A stretch of 64,000 nucleotides of DNA from Capniomyces stellatus (Eukaryota > Kickxellomycota > Harpellomycetes > Harpellales > Legeriomycetaceae): positions 1,134,052 through 1,198,051 of the forward strand of contig LUVW01000001.1 of the NCBI GenBank assembly GCA_001661515.1, in the 5' to 3' direction. Both the position numbers and the translations under genes were made by a program. Shown here in pieces: positions 1 through 11,003 of the stretch. Numbering within the stretch: position 1 is the first letter of the stretch; each line of letters begins with the position of its first letter. Below the pieces are notes generated by a model. The model was not told the origin of the DNA and searched no databases. It saw only the letters and a list, made by a program, of their open reading frames with translations.

Positions 1-628
1 GAATTGGAAAGTGAAAGACAAAGTGGAGCAAATAAAATTTTCTAAAAAATTTTAATCGTCAAAAAAACACAAAGTTATATATAACAACTATTTTACGAGT
101 ACATGTTTAAAGAGCTTTTTTCACCACAAAAAAAAAAAATTTCCAACACCTTTTAACTTGGGAAGCAAATAAAAAGTAAGAAAATTTTTACTTTGATTAT
201 TTGAAGATATTTGGTTGCCTACTAGAATGTTGTTGCTATATATGTCACCTATAAAAAACTTAGTTTCGTGATTAAGGCAATAAAATCAAGAGGAAACCAA
301 ATTAAACAGTTGACAGCAAGTATTGCTGACATATTACTAGTACAAGCCAAACTAAAACCATCTTTTTAAACCCAACAAAAAAATATAATTCGATTTTACA
401 AAACGGCGCCTTAAAAGAGTTTTAAACATTACAAATAATACAGACAGCTGTCTCTTTGTAAAGAATATTCAATTATAAGCTCTTACTAAACGCACATTTG
501 TATTCCATTTGCTTTGTAGGGATTAAAACACACATTTTTTTTGACCAAAAAAAAACAACACACACATCCCTTTTTTTTATTTATACAGCAACCACCATAG
601 AGGTTAATAAAAGTAAGCAACACCAAAG
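1..628. other. AT-rich upstream region of the NF-YC gene
   Basis: This is intergenic DNA dominated by A and T runs, with no open reading frame I would support. It must hold the promoter and 5' leader of the NF-YC gene that starts at 629. I see no strong TATA element close to that start, only several A/T homopolymers. Confidence 0.6.
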
Positions 629-1769
629 ATGGAGAACTCACAGAAAACCATAGCTGATTTTTGGCTACTGCAGTTGCAGGAAATCCAGAGCTCTGATCCA
701 GATTTCAAGACCCACACATTGCCTTTGGCAAGAATCAAGAAGGTGATGAAGTCAGATCCTGATGTCAAGGTAAAAGATAAAAACAAATATATCATTCGTC
801 CCATCGCGCACATAATAACAGAATGTGTTGTTGTCATCAAGAACCGCGAGATGTATTGGCAGCGATATGTTCTTGACTTGATCATTTCTACCTGTTTGAA
901 ACACTGACATTGCACTTTACTGGCTTTGAATTAAAAAGATGATTAGTGCTGAGGCCCCAGTTTTGTTTTCGAAGGCGTGTGAAATATTCATCAAAGAGAT
1001 GACACAGCGCGCTTGGTTTAACGCCGAGGACAACAAGAGACGTACGTTACAACGACAGGATGTAGCAGCAGCAGCCCTACGAAGTGAGATGTACGACTTC
1101 TTGATAGATGTTGTTCCAAGAGATGAATTTATCAGCACAAGCAAGAAGAGTCATACCGCCAAGGAAGAGGTAAGTAGTTGTTTAAAAAAAGAAACAAACA
1201 TAGAGCTGTTTTATGTGTTTTGGGACGCAATTGACTGGATTGGCTTCTAACCAATAAAAATGTAGATGCAGACTCATCAGATGGCACAGGCTCAAGCACA
1301 CCAAATGACACAAGCACAGATACAGGCAGCAGCAGCCGTTGCAGCAGCAGCAGTGGCCGCACAACAGCAACCAGCAGGAGGACCAGGTGCAGCAGGGTCA
1401 AACGCAGCAGCCGCAGCAGCAGCCGTAGTTGCAGCCGCAGCATACTACAACCCTTCATTCCAACAATACTACTCGCCACATATAAATGACGTGAACGCAA
1501 TGCAGCATGCAGGAAATATTCCGCCCAATATGGCAGCAACCATGGGCCCAGGACAACATCAAGCCTTTTACCCCAATATTAACCAACACAACTACGAATG
1601 GTTCCAAAGACAGCAGCAGCATGCACAGGGTGGAAATCCAGTTGACGGCATGAACCCAGGATTTATGCGAGCAGCTGGTGGCCAGGGAATCCAAGCTGGT
1701 ATGAGCGCTCAAGCTCACCAACAAGCAGATGCGATAAACGAACAAGTCAAAGCTGGCGCATCAAAATAA
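629..1769 (+). CDS. HAP5: NF-YC / HAP5 subunit of the CCAAT-binding factor
   Basis: Three exons (629-769, 939-1169, 1266-1769) give a protein of 291 residues. It is the NF-YC subunit, which pairs with NF-YB through a histone fold and, with NF-YA, binds CCAAT boxes in the nucleus. The histone fold covers roughly residues 30-120. It carries the family signatures [18 protein letters not shown], then [18 protein letters not shown], then LQRQDVAAA and [12 protein letters not shown], in the expected order. The phase-0 junction between exons 1 and 2 falls inside the hallmark segment, which confirms the join. Both introns have GTAA donors and AG acceptors, and the second has a CTAAC branch-like site. 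The third exon is low complexity: alternating Gln and His, then poly-Ala with Gln, a usual activation-type tail. The gene is tail-to-tail with the Nsa1 gene. The family assignment is firm; the exact start is the first ATG before the conserved N-terminus. Confidence 0.93.
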
Positions 1770-1925
1770 CTTTCAATTTGCTTTTCTTTACTTTGGTCAG
1801 TTTACTTGTTAATAAATTTTTATAGCTTATTTACATATAACATCTTTGATATTATATACTCATATTTATATGTTATATATACTCGTGGTTTTTACAATTT
1901 GCCCTTGTTATTCTCACTGGTCTTT

Positions 1926-1961
<36 letters not shown>

Positions 1962-2437
1962 TCACTAGTTTTTTAAATACACTTTTATACTTTTATAACT
2001 TACCAGCCTAACCTACACAAAAATAAACTTGCTTTACCAATCAGCATCCGCTTTTATTAACCCTATTACATTTGTTTCTCTAAATCTACAACCAACAAGT
2101 TCATTCTGGTTCCTTTAGCCTAGCTATTACTTAAGCCATATCACTGGCTTTACAAATAGTTCACACATCAGATATAATGCCAAGTTCTCAGTTCAAGCCA
2201 AATACAGTGTACTCGGGGACTGAAGGCATACAAAAGGTCGATGTATGCTGTTGACTAGTGGGCCTGTAAAGTCCACACTTGAATACTCTGAAGGTAGCTT
2301 AGCTGGTCAATGTTTTGATTAATACAACTTGTATTTATAGAGTTTACTATTAGGCAAAAAGCAAAAAAAAATTAAAATTAAAAAAAATACCCACATACAA
2401 TGTGTAGTTTGTAAAATAAATAAATAGAACTAAACAT
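1770..2437. other. Convergent 3' intergenic region with a T30 run
   Basis: This stretch separates the 3' ends of the NF-YC gene (+) and the Nsa1 gene (-). It has an uninterrupted run of 30 T at 1928-1957 and several AATAAA-like signals, such as those near 1811 and 2417. I see no coding sequence in it. Confidence 0.6.
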
Positions 2438-4085
2438 CTAGGCCTTCAGTCCTCTTTTGCGAGACTTGGTGTCTTCATTTAATAGATCCATTTCATCCCA
2501 AACATTTTCAATTTCTGCTTGTTCTCGTGCATCGCCATAAATGTCGCGAGTTGTGTCCCAGCAGACAGATGATAGCCGCTGTTTAAGATATATGTTGCTT
2601 AGCATCTCACGCTTAGTACCACCAACCCTATACACTCTCAAAAATCTATCCAACCCAGCAGTGGCAATGTGGCTTCCTTCAGCACCGATCACTGCTATAG
2701 TGGTAACAGCTCCAGCCGCGCCCTTGTAAATACCAACAGACTTACCGACACGCAGATCAAACTGAGAAACGAGTCCAGTGTTGTCAGCAAAGAAAAGGTC
2801 ATAGTTGTTTGGCGACAATGAAATGTTGGTTATTATCCGATCATGAGCAACCCAGTTGTTAACTGGTTTGTTCTGTGCTTTTGTGTCGTATGTTCTGATT
2901 GAGCCATACCCAGTAGAGATTACCAGTTTATTTGTAGAGCTGTCTGATGACTCATTGCCAATAAACTCAATGTCAGTAACCCAAACTGGCACTCTGAGTC
3001 CCAGGTTGTCATTGGCTACGTTTTTAGCTTTGAAAAGCGGCGCACTGGTTGGCGACTTCCAGTCTGATTTATCACCTTTACCAAAACCAACGCTATTGAT
3101 GTCATATAGACACAATTCTTGCTCGTTTCCTCCTACCGCGATTATGTTCAGCTCATTGTCTTTCACTCTCATTTTGCACATATCACCTCCCAATTTCATT
3201 TTAAAATCGCTTGACCCATCTGTTTCCCCATCAGTGTTCCACCCACGGTATCGAACATTCCCCATGTTGGTGCATGTGACAAAGTGCCTATTTTCCCAAA
3301 CAAACAAAAAAAAAAAAGTAATAGTTGTTACTGCCGTTTCGACTTGACTTTGTGCAATAGTATTTAGAAACACACCAGTGCATAGGTATGACACCAGCAT
3401 TTGAAGTCTAGCTAGTTGGCATATTCAGTATTGTGCAAAAAACTTACGACTCTGAAGCGCCAAGCCCCACATATTTGTATTCGTTGATTACTTTTCCATT
3501 CAGCCTTGTGCTAAGCTTCTCGCTAAACAATGCTTCCTCAAAAACTGAAATTGCTTCACCGCCTTGCGAATTTATCAACTCTACAGTTCCATTTTTCCTA
3601 GCCGTTGCAATCTAACCAAAGTTTCATTCGTCAGTTTTGCAGTTTTAATACACCATTGTTTTTGGCAATGTGCATATATTTCTTTGATAAGTGATATCAA
3701 AACAGGCGTGTGTAACACTTACATAGTTGCTATCGCTGTCCTTGTTGATTATCTGCATTTGTTGAATATACTTTTCTCTTTTGATAGTACCATTGATGAC
3801 ATCTATCTTGGCTGCACCCAGCACATTTTCCTCAGCTTCTTTGTCGCCATTAGATTTCGCATTCGGCTTACTAACTTTTTTGGTACTAATCAAGGCCTTG
3901 AGAGCTCGGATCTTTTTATTCGAGTATGCATTCTCGTGCTTATCGTTAATTGTGTCGATTTCAACCCCTAAATTGTAAATTTGTATACAAATTTAGTAAA
4001 CCTACAAATAGTTAAACACAACGTTGAATTTCAAATGATAATTACCCTTTAGCAGTCCTGATTCATCTCCTGTAAATAGTCGCAT
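2438..4085 (-). CDS. NSA1: WD-repeat ribosome biogenesis protein, WDR74/Nsa1 family
   Basis: Four exons on the minus strand (4085-4046, 3967-3723, 3611-3448, 3287-2438) give 432 residues. Nsa1/WDR74 is a nucleolar seven-bladed WD40 protein that acts in assembly of pre-60S ribosomal particles. The start (MRLFTGDESGLLKG) is short, as in the family, and is split by an intron after 13 codons. The last exon has the characteristic late blades, with IRTYDTKAQNKPVNNW, FADNTGLVSQFDLRVGKSV and ATAGLDRFLRVYRV; the GLDRFLR motif is typical of this family. The C-terminus is short and basic (KSRKRGLKA). All junction phases agree (1, 0, 2). The large frame continues upstream to 3400, but that extension is intron sequence. 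The gene lies head-to-head, about 1.1 kb apart, with the CBP4-like gene. The length fits the fungal family (about 430-460). Confidence 0.88.
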
Positions 4086-5156
4086 TATATGTCACTGTTT
4101 TGAATGTGTAAAGGCGTTTTCGTATAAGCTGCAGCAAGTAAATTCTTTGTTCTAAATTATACGTTTATTTTAGTTCTGTTCCTTTGATTTGAGGGTATAT
4201 ATCTTGTGCGCTAAATTCAAAATGACCAAGATTTTGAGAAAATTTTCACAAAGCTGTTTTTTTTATTGGGATACAAAATTGTTTTTTTTTCGAATAGCTT
4301 TAAAATATCCTGTTCAAAAGTTTAACTATGATTTCAATATTGAAAAAAAAACAAAAGTTAAACTATGAACTTGATTTACATCAAAAAAATTCGCTGATTT
4401 TTTTAGCTTGTAAAATTTTTTAATTACCTAAATCACTATTCTGATTTTGTTACCAATAAACCTCATGAATAAATAAATCATTATTCGTTTTTTCTTTTAA
4501 ATTTTTTTATTGAAATTAAATCGTACATGTTTGATTCTCGCCTTAATTAATTTTTTTTTTCAAATGACTTTTCGATTCGCAACAAGACCCACAGAAAGCT
4601 AGTATAACCCATTTAAGCCCACCAGGCCTTTAGCTTCTTTGTTATAAACGAATATATATATATATCAATCATGCTTAAGCTCTTGTACATAGCAATATTA
4701 TCTATCCATGTGATGGCACTATACGACATCCTTTTTGTGTTTTGGATAAAACGTATTGGCAAGCTCAAATAGAGTGGCAAAGATAAAAATATGACATTTT
4801 TTTCACTTCAGCTACTCCCATATTTCTAGCCAAGTTGAAATTACATTGTATTGACCTATCGTTTGTTTGGAATAATTCAAATGGATTGTTTTCTTTTTAT
4901 TGAAATAGAAGGATTGTTTTCAAAAATGTATAAACAGTGCAAACTAGCTGAACTCCAAACAACATACTTTTTTTTACTGTTGGCCTAGTTTAATTTGTAT
5001 TTCATTTCTTACCAACACTGGACACATTTTTTGTATTTGATTCACAAGAGAAAAATACTCAAAGAAAACATATATCAATACTGCCCGAGCATTATTGTTA
5101 TTGCAATCAGTTTACAAGAGAAAAGACAGATCACAAAAAAATATAAACACCATAAA
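4086..5156. other. Divergent intergenic region between Nsa1 and CBP4-like genes
   Basis: About 1.1 kb of AT-rich DNA lies between two divergently transcribed genes and must contain both promoters. It has many A/T runs and a short TA repeat near 4655-4664. No open frame here resembles a protein. Confidence 0.55.
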
Positions 5157-5590
5157 ATGTCATTTTTAAGAAAAATAGCGGTGTTTTCTGGTGTACTTGG
5201 ATTCGGTTATTTATTAATGGCGACAACAGTACCAAACGAAGAGCAGTTTGCAGCGGTAAGAACCGAAAGTCGGATTGTCTTTATTTCTAGTCATCAATGT
5301 TGGATCCATTTATTTCGTTTTAATATATATAAATAAATAAAACCAGCTTTAATTCCATTCTTATTTATCCAAGAATTCGAATGACGGATATAGTATACAA
5401 GACGGAATGCTAGTGTATTTTACTTTACTAATGCAGACTTGAATGGTTTTTTTTGGGCTAATAGAGATTATCACCCGATTTGAAACTAAAGTATGCCGAG
5501 ATTCTCAGAGAGCGAGAGAGAGAAGCTAAAAGAAAACAAGAGGCTGAGAATAAAGCAAATTCAGAGAAATCCGAAGTCGCAAAGAGCTGA
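5157..5590 (+). CDS. CBP4: CBP4-like cytochrome bc1 assembly factor
   Basis: Two exons (5157-5255 and 5465-5590) encode 74 residues. Cbp4 is an inner mitochondrial membrane protein needed for early cytochrome b and bc1 complex assembly. The N-terminus is basic and is followed by one hydrophobic segment (about residues 7-22, IAVFSGVLGFGYLLMA). Next comes the family signature TTVPNEEQF, then RLSPDLKLKYAE, which the splice join restores exactly in phase 0. The rest is a charged helix rich in Arg, Glu and Lys. The protein is much shorter than yeast Cbp4 (about 170 residues) and ends soon after the conserved block, so only the membrane anchor and core motif are kept. It was recognised by motif rather than by overall similarity. 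A different small inner-membrane assembly factor of similar layout is less likely. Confidence 0.72.
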
Positions 5591-7005
5591 TCGACTAGAA
5601 CTGCCAAACAAACAAACTTTCAAATTTAATAATGTACCGTGTTGAAAACTAATAAACTCCTAGAATAAAATTGTATCGGCTACCAAAGCTAAAATAAATA
5701 AATAAATAAAAAGAGTAGTAGGAAGGTGGGGAGGGTCGTTATTGATAAGGCTCTTTTTAACTCAAGAGGGTGGTAGGATATAGAAGGCACGTTTTGGGAA
5801 GCCAACGTTGTATCTATTATTTCAAAAGGAATAAAGTCTTGGAAAGCAAATTCGTTTAATACTATGAGCTAAAAATAGTGAATATAGTCTTTAGAGACCC
5901 CGCCCCCCCTCCCCATACTGGTTTAGTAATGCTTATATCCAAATGCACTCCGACTATCAGGATATTTTTAGTCAGAAAGTATACATAGCTTTAGTTAAAA
6001 GCAATATCTCTGCGCATTGGAAGGGATTTGCGTGACTAAATTATAAACCAATACCGAAATGAACCCTAAAAAAAGGTAGTGATAACAATAATGGAAATAA
6101 ATAGGGGGATTCCCTTTGTTCAACCAGTCAATGGTCTTGTTTTCACTAAGAAAAGAAATGCTAAATACAAGAAAAGGCGTGAAATAACAGTGTACTAATT
6201 GGATCTATACCAACTTGTCACGATTTAACGTTGGAATCAAAGCTGTCTTGAAAAAGTGAACGCGCATAATTTTTGATTGTTTAAAGCAGTAGCATGTAGG
6301 GGAAATGCTGTTACTGTTGAGGAAAACATTTCACTTGTTTAGCTAGTTTGAGTTGACCTAGGTTTGGAGATCAAAGAGCCGTATTATTGATGATGAGTGA
6401 GGTTGTAATACGGGTATTTACGTTCAATTATTGGGTAGAGTAGATATGTTATTTGCCCTTTTTTTTAAATATTTTCGTTTAGCTTTTTACATAAAAGTAG
6501 CTTAAATTGGGAGGTTTTGATGCTATTTATTTTCGACCATTTTTTTCCAACTGGAACTAAGTTTTGAGTTTTGTGAATCTAAAACACGAAAATTTACAAC
6601 TTGTTTTTACTCAAGTCAAATAGTGCAAGAGAAGAAAAAGGATAAATGATTGAATTATAAAGATATCATTGATTCAGTTTTGAATAGACACACAGGTAAA
6701 AGCAACAAGAAGCAAAGGTAATTTTAGCAAAGAGCTGTACCATGTCAAAAGACAGAGTCGACACGCAGAAAATATCAGATAATCAATAGAGCGCATGGTT
6801 TTTGGAATCCTTAATACGGAATCCAAAAGACATTATTTGTATATAAAAGTTGGATAGTAGGACAGAAACAAATTTAAAGCCCAGCTTAATATGCATATGC
6901 ATATATTTATATATACGGATAATAACGTAGATAACTGCCAAGGGTAGGGGATAGACAAGCAGATACATGGAAACAGGCCTGGTTAAGGCAAAATAAAAAA
7001 AGAAA
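5591..7005. other. Intergenic region, no gene seen
   Basis: About 1.4 kb of mostly AT-rich sequence between the CBP4-like gene and the ATRX-like gene. It contains AATAAA repeats at about 5692-5710, likely serving 3' end formation of the upstream gene, and a C-rich patch near 5900-5916. The short minus-strand frame at 6783-6968 has no protein-like features. Confidence 0.55.
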
Positions 7006-10000
7006 ATGTATAGAAGAAATTTAAAAGAAGAGATTGAAAGAATCTCGCCAAGTTACTGGACAAAAGAGCAGGTGGGAGCATGGATAGAGGTGTCCTTTAA
7101 GGATAAGAGGTTGAAGAAGGTGTTTTTAGACAACTATATTGACGGGAAGTTCCTAATTGAGAACCTTACATACGAGATTTTACGGCAAGAGATGAACATA
7201 GTGATAGGACAAGCAGCAGTGATTTTAGAAAAGCTGGTTATACTTATGGACAAATGGGAAATTCCTTCGGGTAGGTTGCTAAACAGAGATTTGACGTTAA
7301 ATCTGACTTTTGGGAGTCGATACAAGGATAATTCAGCAATGCGGGCGGAAGTGGAGCACGCGAGGGAGCATAAGAAAAAACGAATGGGCAGAAGTTTGGT
7401 TGGCACGGAGGTGTCGGAATTGAGTAAAAGGCCAAGGTACTCGGAATCAACAGAGAGTGAGGTACAGAGATCTAAAAGCAGAGAGTTGGCGATGAAAGTA
7501 GGACTCGAAGCAAACAAGAATGGTAATAACGGCAATTATTATATATATTGTATTATTTTTTTTGGGCATTAATTGATTGAGAATTTGGCGAATTAGAGTG
7601 TGGAAGAAAAAAGGAGAAAAAGAAAAAAAAGGAGGTTACAACGTTATTTTTTTTATTAAAAGTGTGAAAGGTATTATTGGTGAGGTTGTAGATAAGGCTG
7701 AGTATAATTTGGTATCAGATAACGAGGAGCCCGCTGCAACAACTAGCAAAAATGTGACTTTTGGTGCGCTTAGAGAACTAGACTTAGAAACTCGAACGGA
7801 CAAGATAGTAAACAGTAAGATAAGAGACGAACAAGGGTATGGCGGGTTGAGAGGCGGCAAGGAGTTTGAGGAGAGCCCATATGGCGAAGGGGAAATAGAC
7901 AGGAAAAAGATTATGAATGCATGGAAATTGAAGAAGACAAGAGCAAAGGTGATTAACCTAACAGGGAAATTTGGAGAAGGAATACCGGTACCAAACCTAG
8001 AGTGGGATGATATAATAAAAAAGGGGGATGGTAAGCGATTTTGGTTTAAGAGGAGCTACAGGAATTTGAGTCAAGCTAAGATCGAGAGTTTAGAGGAGAA
8101 TATGAAGATGGTGCAGGATTGGACTAGAATGTTGTTTAAAGCAGTCGGAAGAGGAACATCGAATTATAAAATACTGCCGATAAAAAGGCGTGGAAGAAAG
8201 GGAGCGGAGGCACAGAAAAATTTAGAGGGGCGGATGTCGGTTGGAGCGAGCGAAGAGGGTGGCGAACAAGGTGGTGAGGATTTGGGTGGGGTAGTGGGGG
8301 ATGCAGAGAGGTATTATTGGGAGTGGTTTGTTCGAGAGGAGCTTCCGGGGCTACTGGCACTTAAAGGCGAGATTTTGCTTTCAAAGGGCCAGGATTATGA
8401 GAATGTTGTAGAGAGTTACAAGTCGATGACGATAAAGAAATATGAGATTGAACAGAGCGTTGATGACTATAGCAAAGAGGACAGGCATGAGGTGTATAGG
8501 CTGTATTTTATAAGCGAGTGGCTTATGAATTTGTACAGCGCCAGTGATGATGTGGTGGAAAATAGGGGAGATGATCCAGAAGGTTTGATAGGGCAGGATG
8601 AGGGAGGGGCGTATGTGGGATATTTAAGCGACGGAAGTATCCAGCTTGACGATATAATTCAACATCAGAATAAAATTGACAGAGGGCAAGGTGTATATAG
8701 GGAGATAGCGGGGGATGGATATGGGGGGCAGGGCGAGGACTCGGCAGACGAGGTTAGTTCGGTAGTATCGGCGGTTTTGGATCCTGTTGGGGCAGAGAAG
8801 AGCCAGGAAGAGGATGCAGATTACAGGGTTGAAGAAAACGATAGTAGGGGGGAGGATGAAGAAGATGAGGATGAATCAGTACCAGAGATCCTGAGTGAAG
8901 AAGAGGATATGGAGGTTGATTTGGTAATGGATGGTTCAGATGATTTGGAGGCAAATGGGCAATATTTAGTGAGGGGCGGGCATATTGGGCAAATAGGAGA
9001 TAGGGTGTCTAGACTAAGTGGAGGAAAGGTAAAACAGGGAGAGGGAAAGAAAAGAGGCAAGAGGGTTCAAGCGACTACAGAGAAGGGGGATTTGTCGTAT
9101 AACCTGTACAACGAAGAGGCGATGGAGATGTATTTGAGGAAAGCAGCAGAAGAGGGAGCATACCAAAAAGGGCAGGAAAGACAGGAAGGACAGGAAGGAA
9201 AGGAAGGGCAGGAGGGTGATGAGAGGCAGGAGAGGCAGGAGAGGCAGGAGGGACAGGAGGGACAGGAGGGAAAGATGAACAATGTTGATGAGGTGATAAA
9301 TGTAGAGGACTCGGGGGTAGAAGCAGAATCAGAGTCGGGAATTGAAATGTCGGTTTCAGAAGGGGAGAGCGAAGTGGATGGCGAGTATTCAGGAGTGCTG
9401 GAGATTGATGAAATTGAGGTAAACGAGCCAGATTGGGGGGCTAGTACAGTAGAGGATCTTGAGCAGCCTTATGAGGTTTTGCAAGCACTGATTATGAAAA
9501 AATCGATGGAGAGAAGAAGAGTAAGGATGAGGGTTGAGCTGAGCGAGGATGAGCTGGCGATACAGAGACAAAATGACGAAAACGACAAGAGGCTGGTGTT
9601 GGAGGCAATGAAAAAACCGCGAGTTTTGCCAAGACTGAGAAGAGTGTTTTCATCGCCAAACTTTAAGATGAGGTTGTGGACAGACAAGGACAGCCAAAAA
9701 GATGAACATTACGAGTGTTCGACGGCTGAGCTAGTACGGATTGGGATGTTGGCGAGCAGCTATACAGAGACGTTTAACCGGATGAACGACCACATCCGAT
9801 TGTATGGGCACAGCTACCCACCAGCGCAAGCATCAGCGAAGGACTGTTCAGAGCTGAAGGAGGCTGGACCAAAGGTGGTGGAGGACTTAAACCCCAAGAT
9901 GAGCAAGGCAGGGTCGGTTCTGCTGTGGCACTCGTTTCACGGGTACTTGAAGAGGAGCAAAGACGAGCGGTTGTCGGCGTTGGCCATGGTACCGACAAAG

Positions 10001-10928
10001 GGGATGTTTACAGGGCTGCCGGTTGGAAACGGCGACAACATGCAGATGCTGAGAAGAGCATTTTGGAGGTTTTACATCTTCAACTCAACAATGCTCAAGA
10101 ACAACTACCTCAACATTAGCCGGCTAAAGAAGCTGCCCTACGACTTTGAATACCCAGAGCTGGACCTGTTTGAGAGCAAGGATAAGGCACTGGGAATAGG
10201 AAAGTATGCACCAGCACCAAAGCATAAGCACAAGCACAAGGCCAAGAAGCCCAGCAAGAAGGTTACATTTGCTGAAAACGACAATGTTCATGGAGATGAA
10301 AACGATGATAGGAATGAGAATGATAATGAGGATGAGGATGAGAGTGAGGGTATGGACATTGAGATTTCAGACTTTGAGGATAGTGACAGCGCTGATGAGC
10401 TGATAAAGGACGGTAAAGTGCTTGGAATGTACCCAGCCGAGTCCTTTGATCTGCGCGAAGAGTACCTGAACTACGAGGACAGTGGTAGCAGCGACTCTTC
10501 AGACGACACGGGCATGAGAATTTACCGCCGATCAGACAACCAATCCAACCCAAAGAGCTGGAATGGAAGAGGCAGCAGTGGTGCATCAGCCAGCCAGCAA
10601 TCAACCCCAGCCGCAAGGGCGCAAGACGCAGGCCAGACCAGAGTTCCGTATATGGTCAAGCAGCAGGCCTACCTGAAGATGAAGGAGCAGGAGCATAAAA
10701 AGGCTGTTGAGGAGTTGAAGAAGCAAAGAGAGGTAGAGGTGCAGAGACGGCTGCTTAGTCAGGGGCTTTCGGTCAGGCAGCTGGACCCAAATAGCGTTGA
10801 TGGCCAGCCAAGCAGCCACGAAAGCCAGGTGGGCCAGGCAGGCTACGCGGGCAGCACAGCCAGCGGCCACTCACAAGGAATACCGATTGGGTCGACCGAG
10901 TACTTTTATAACAAACCAGACTACAACC

Positions 10929-11003
<75 letters not shown>

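Noticed and set aside
3288..3400. N-terminal extension of the last Nsa1 exon
   Set aside because: The frame is open through intron sequence, but splicing at 3287 joins correctly to the upstream exons with family-matching residues.
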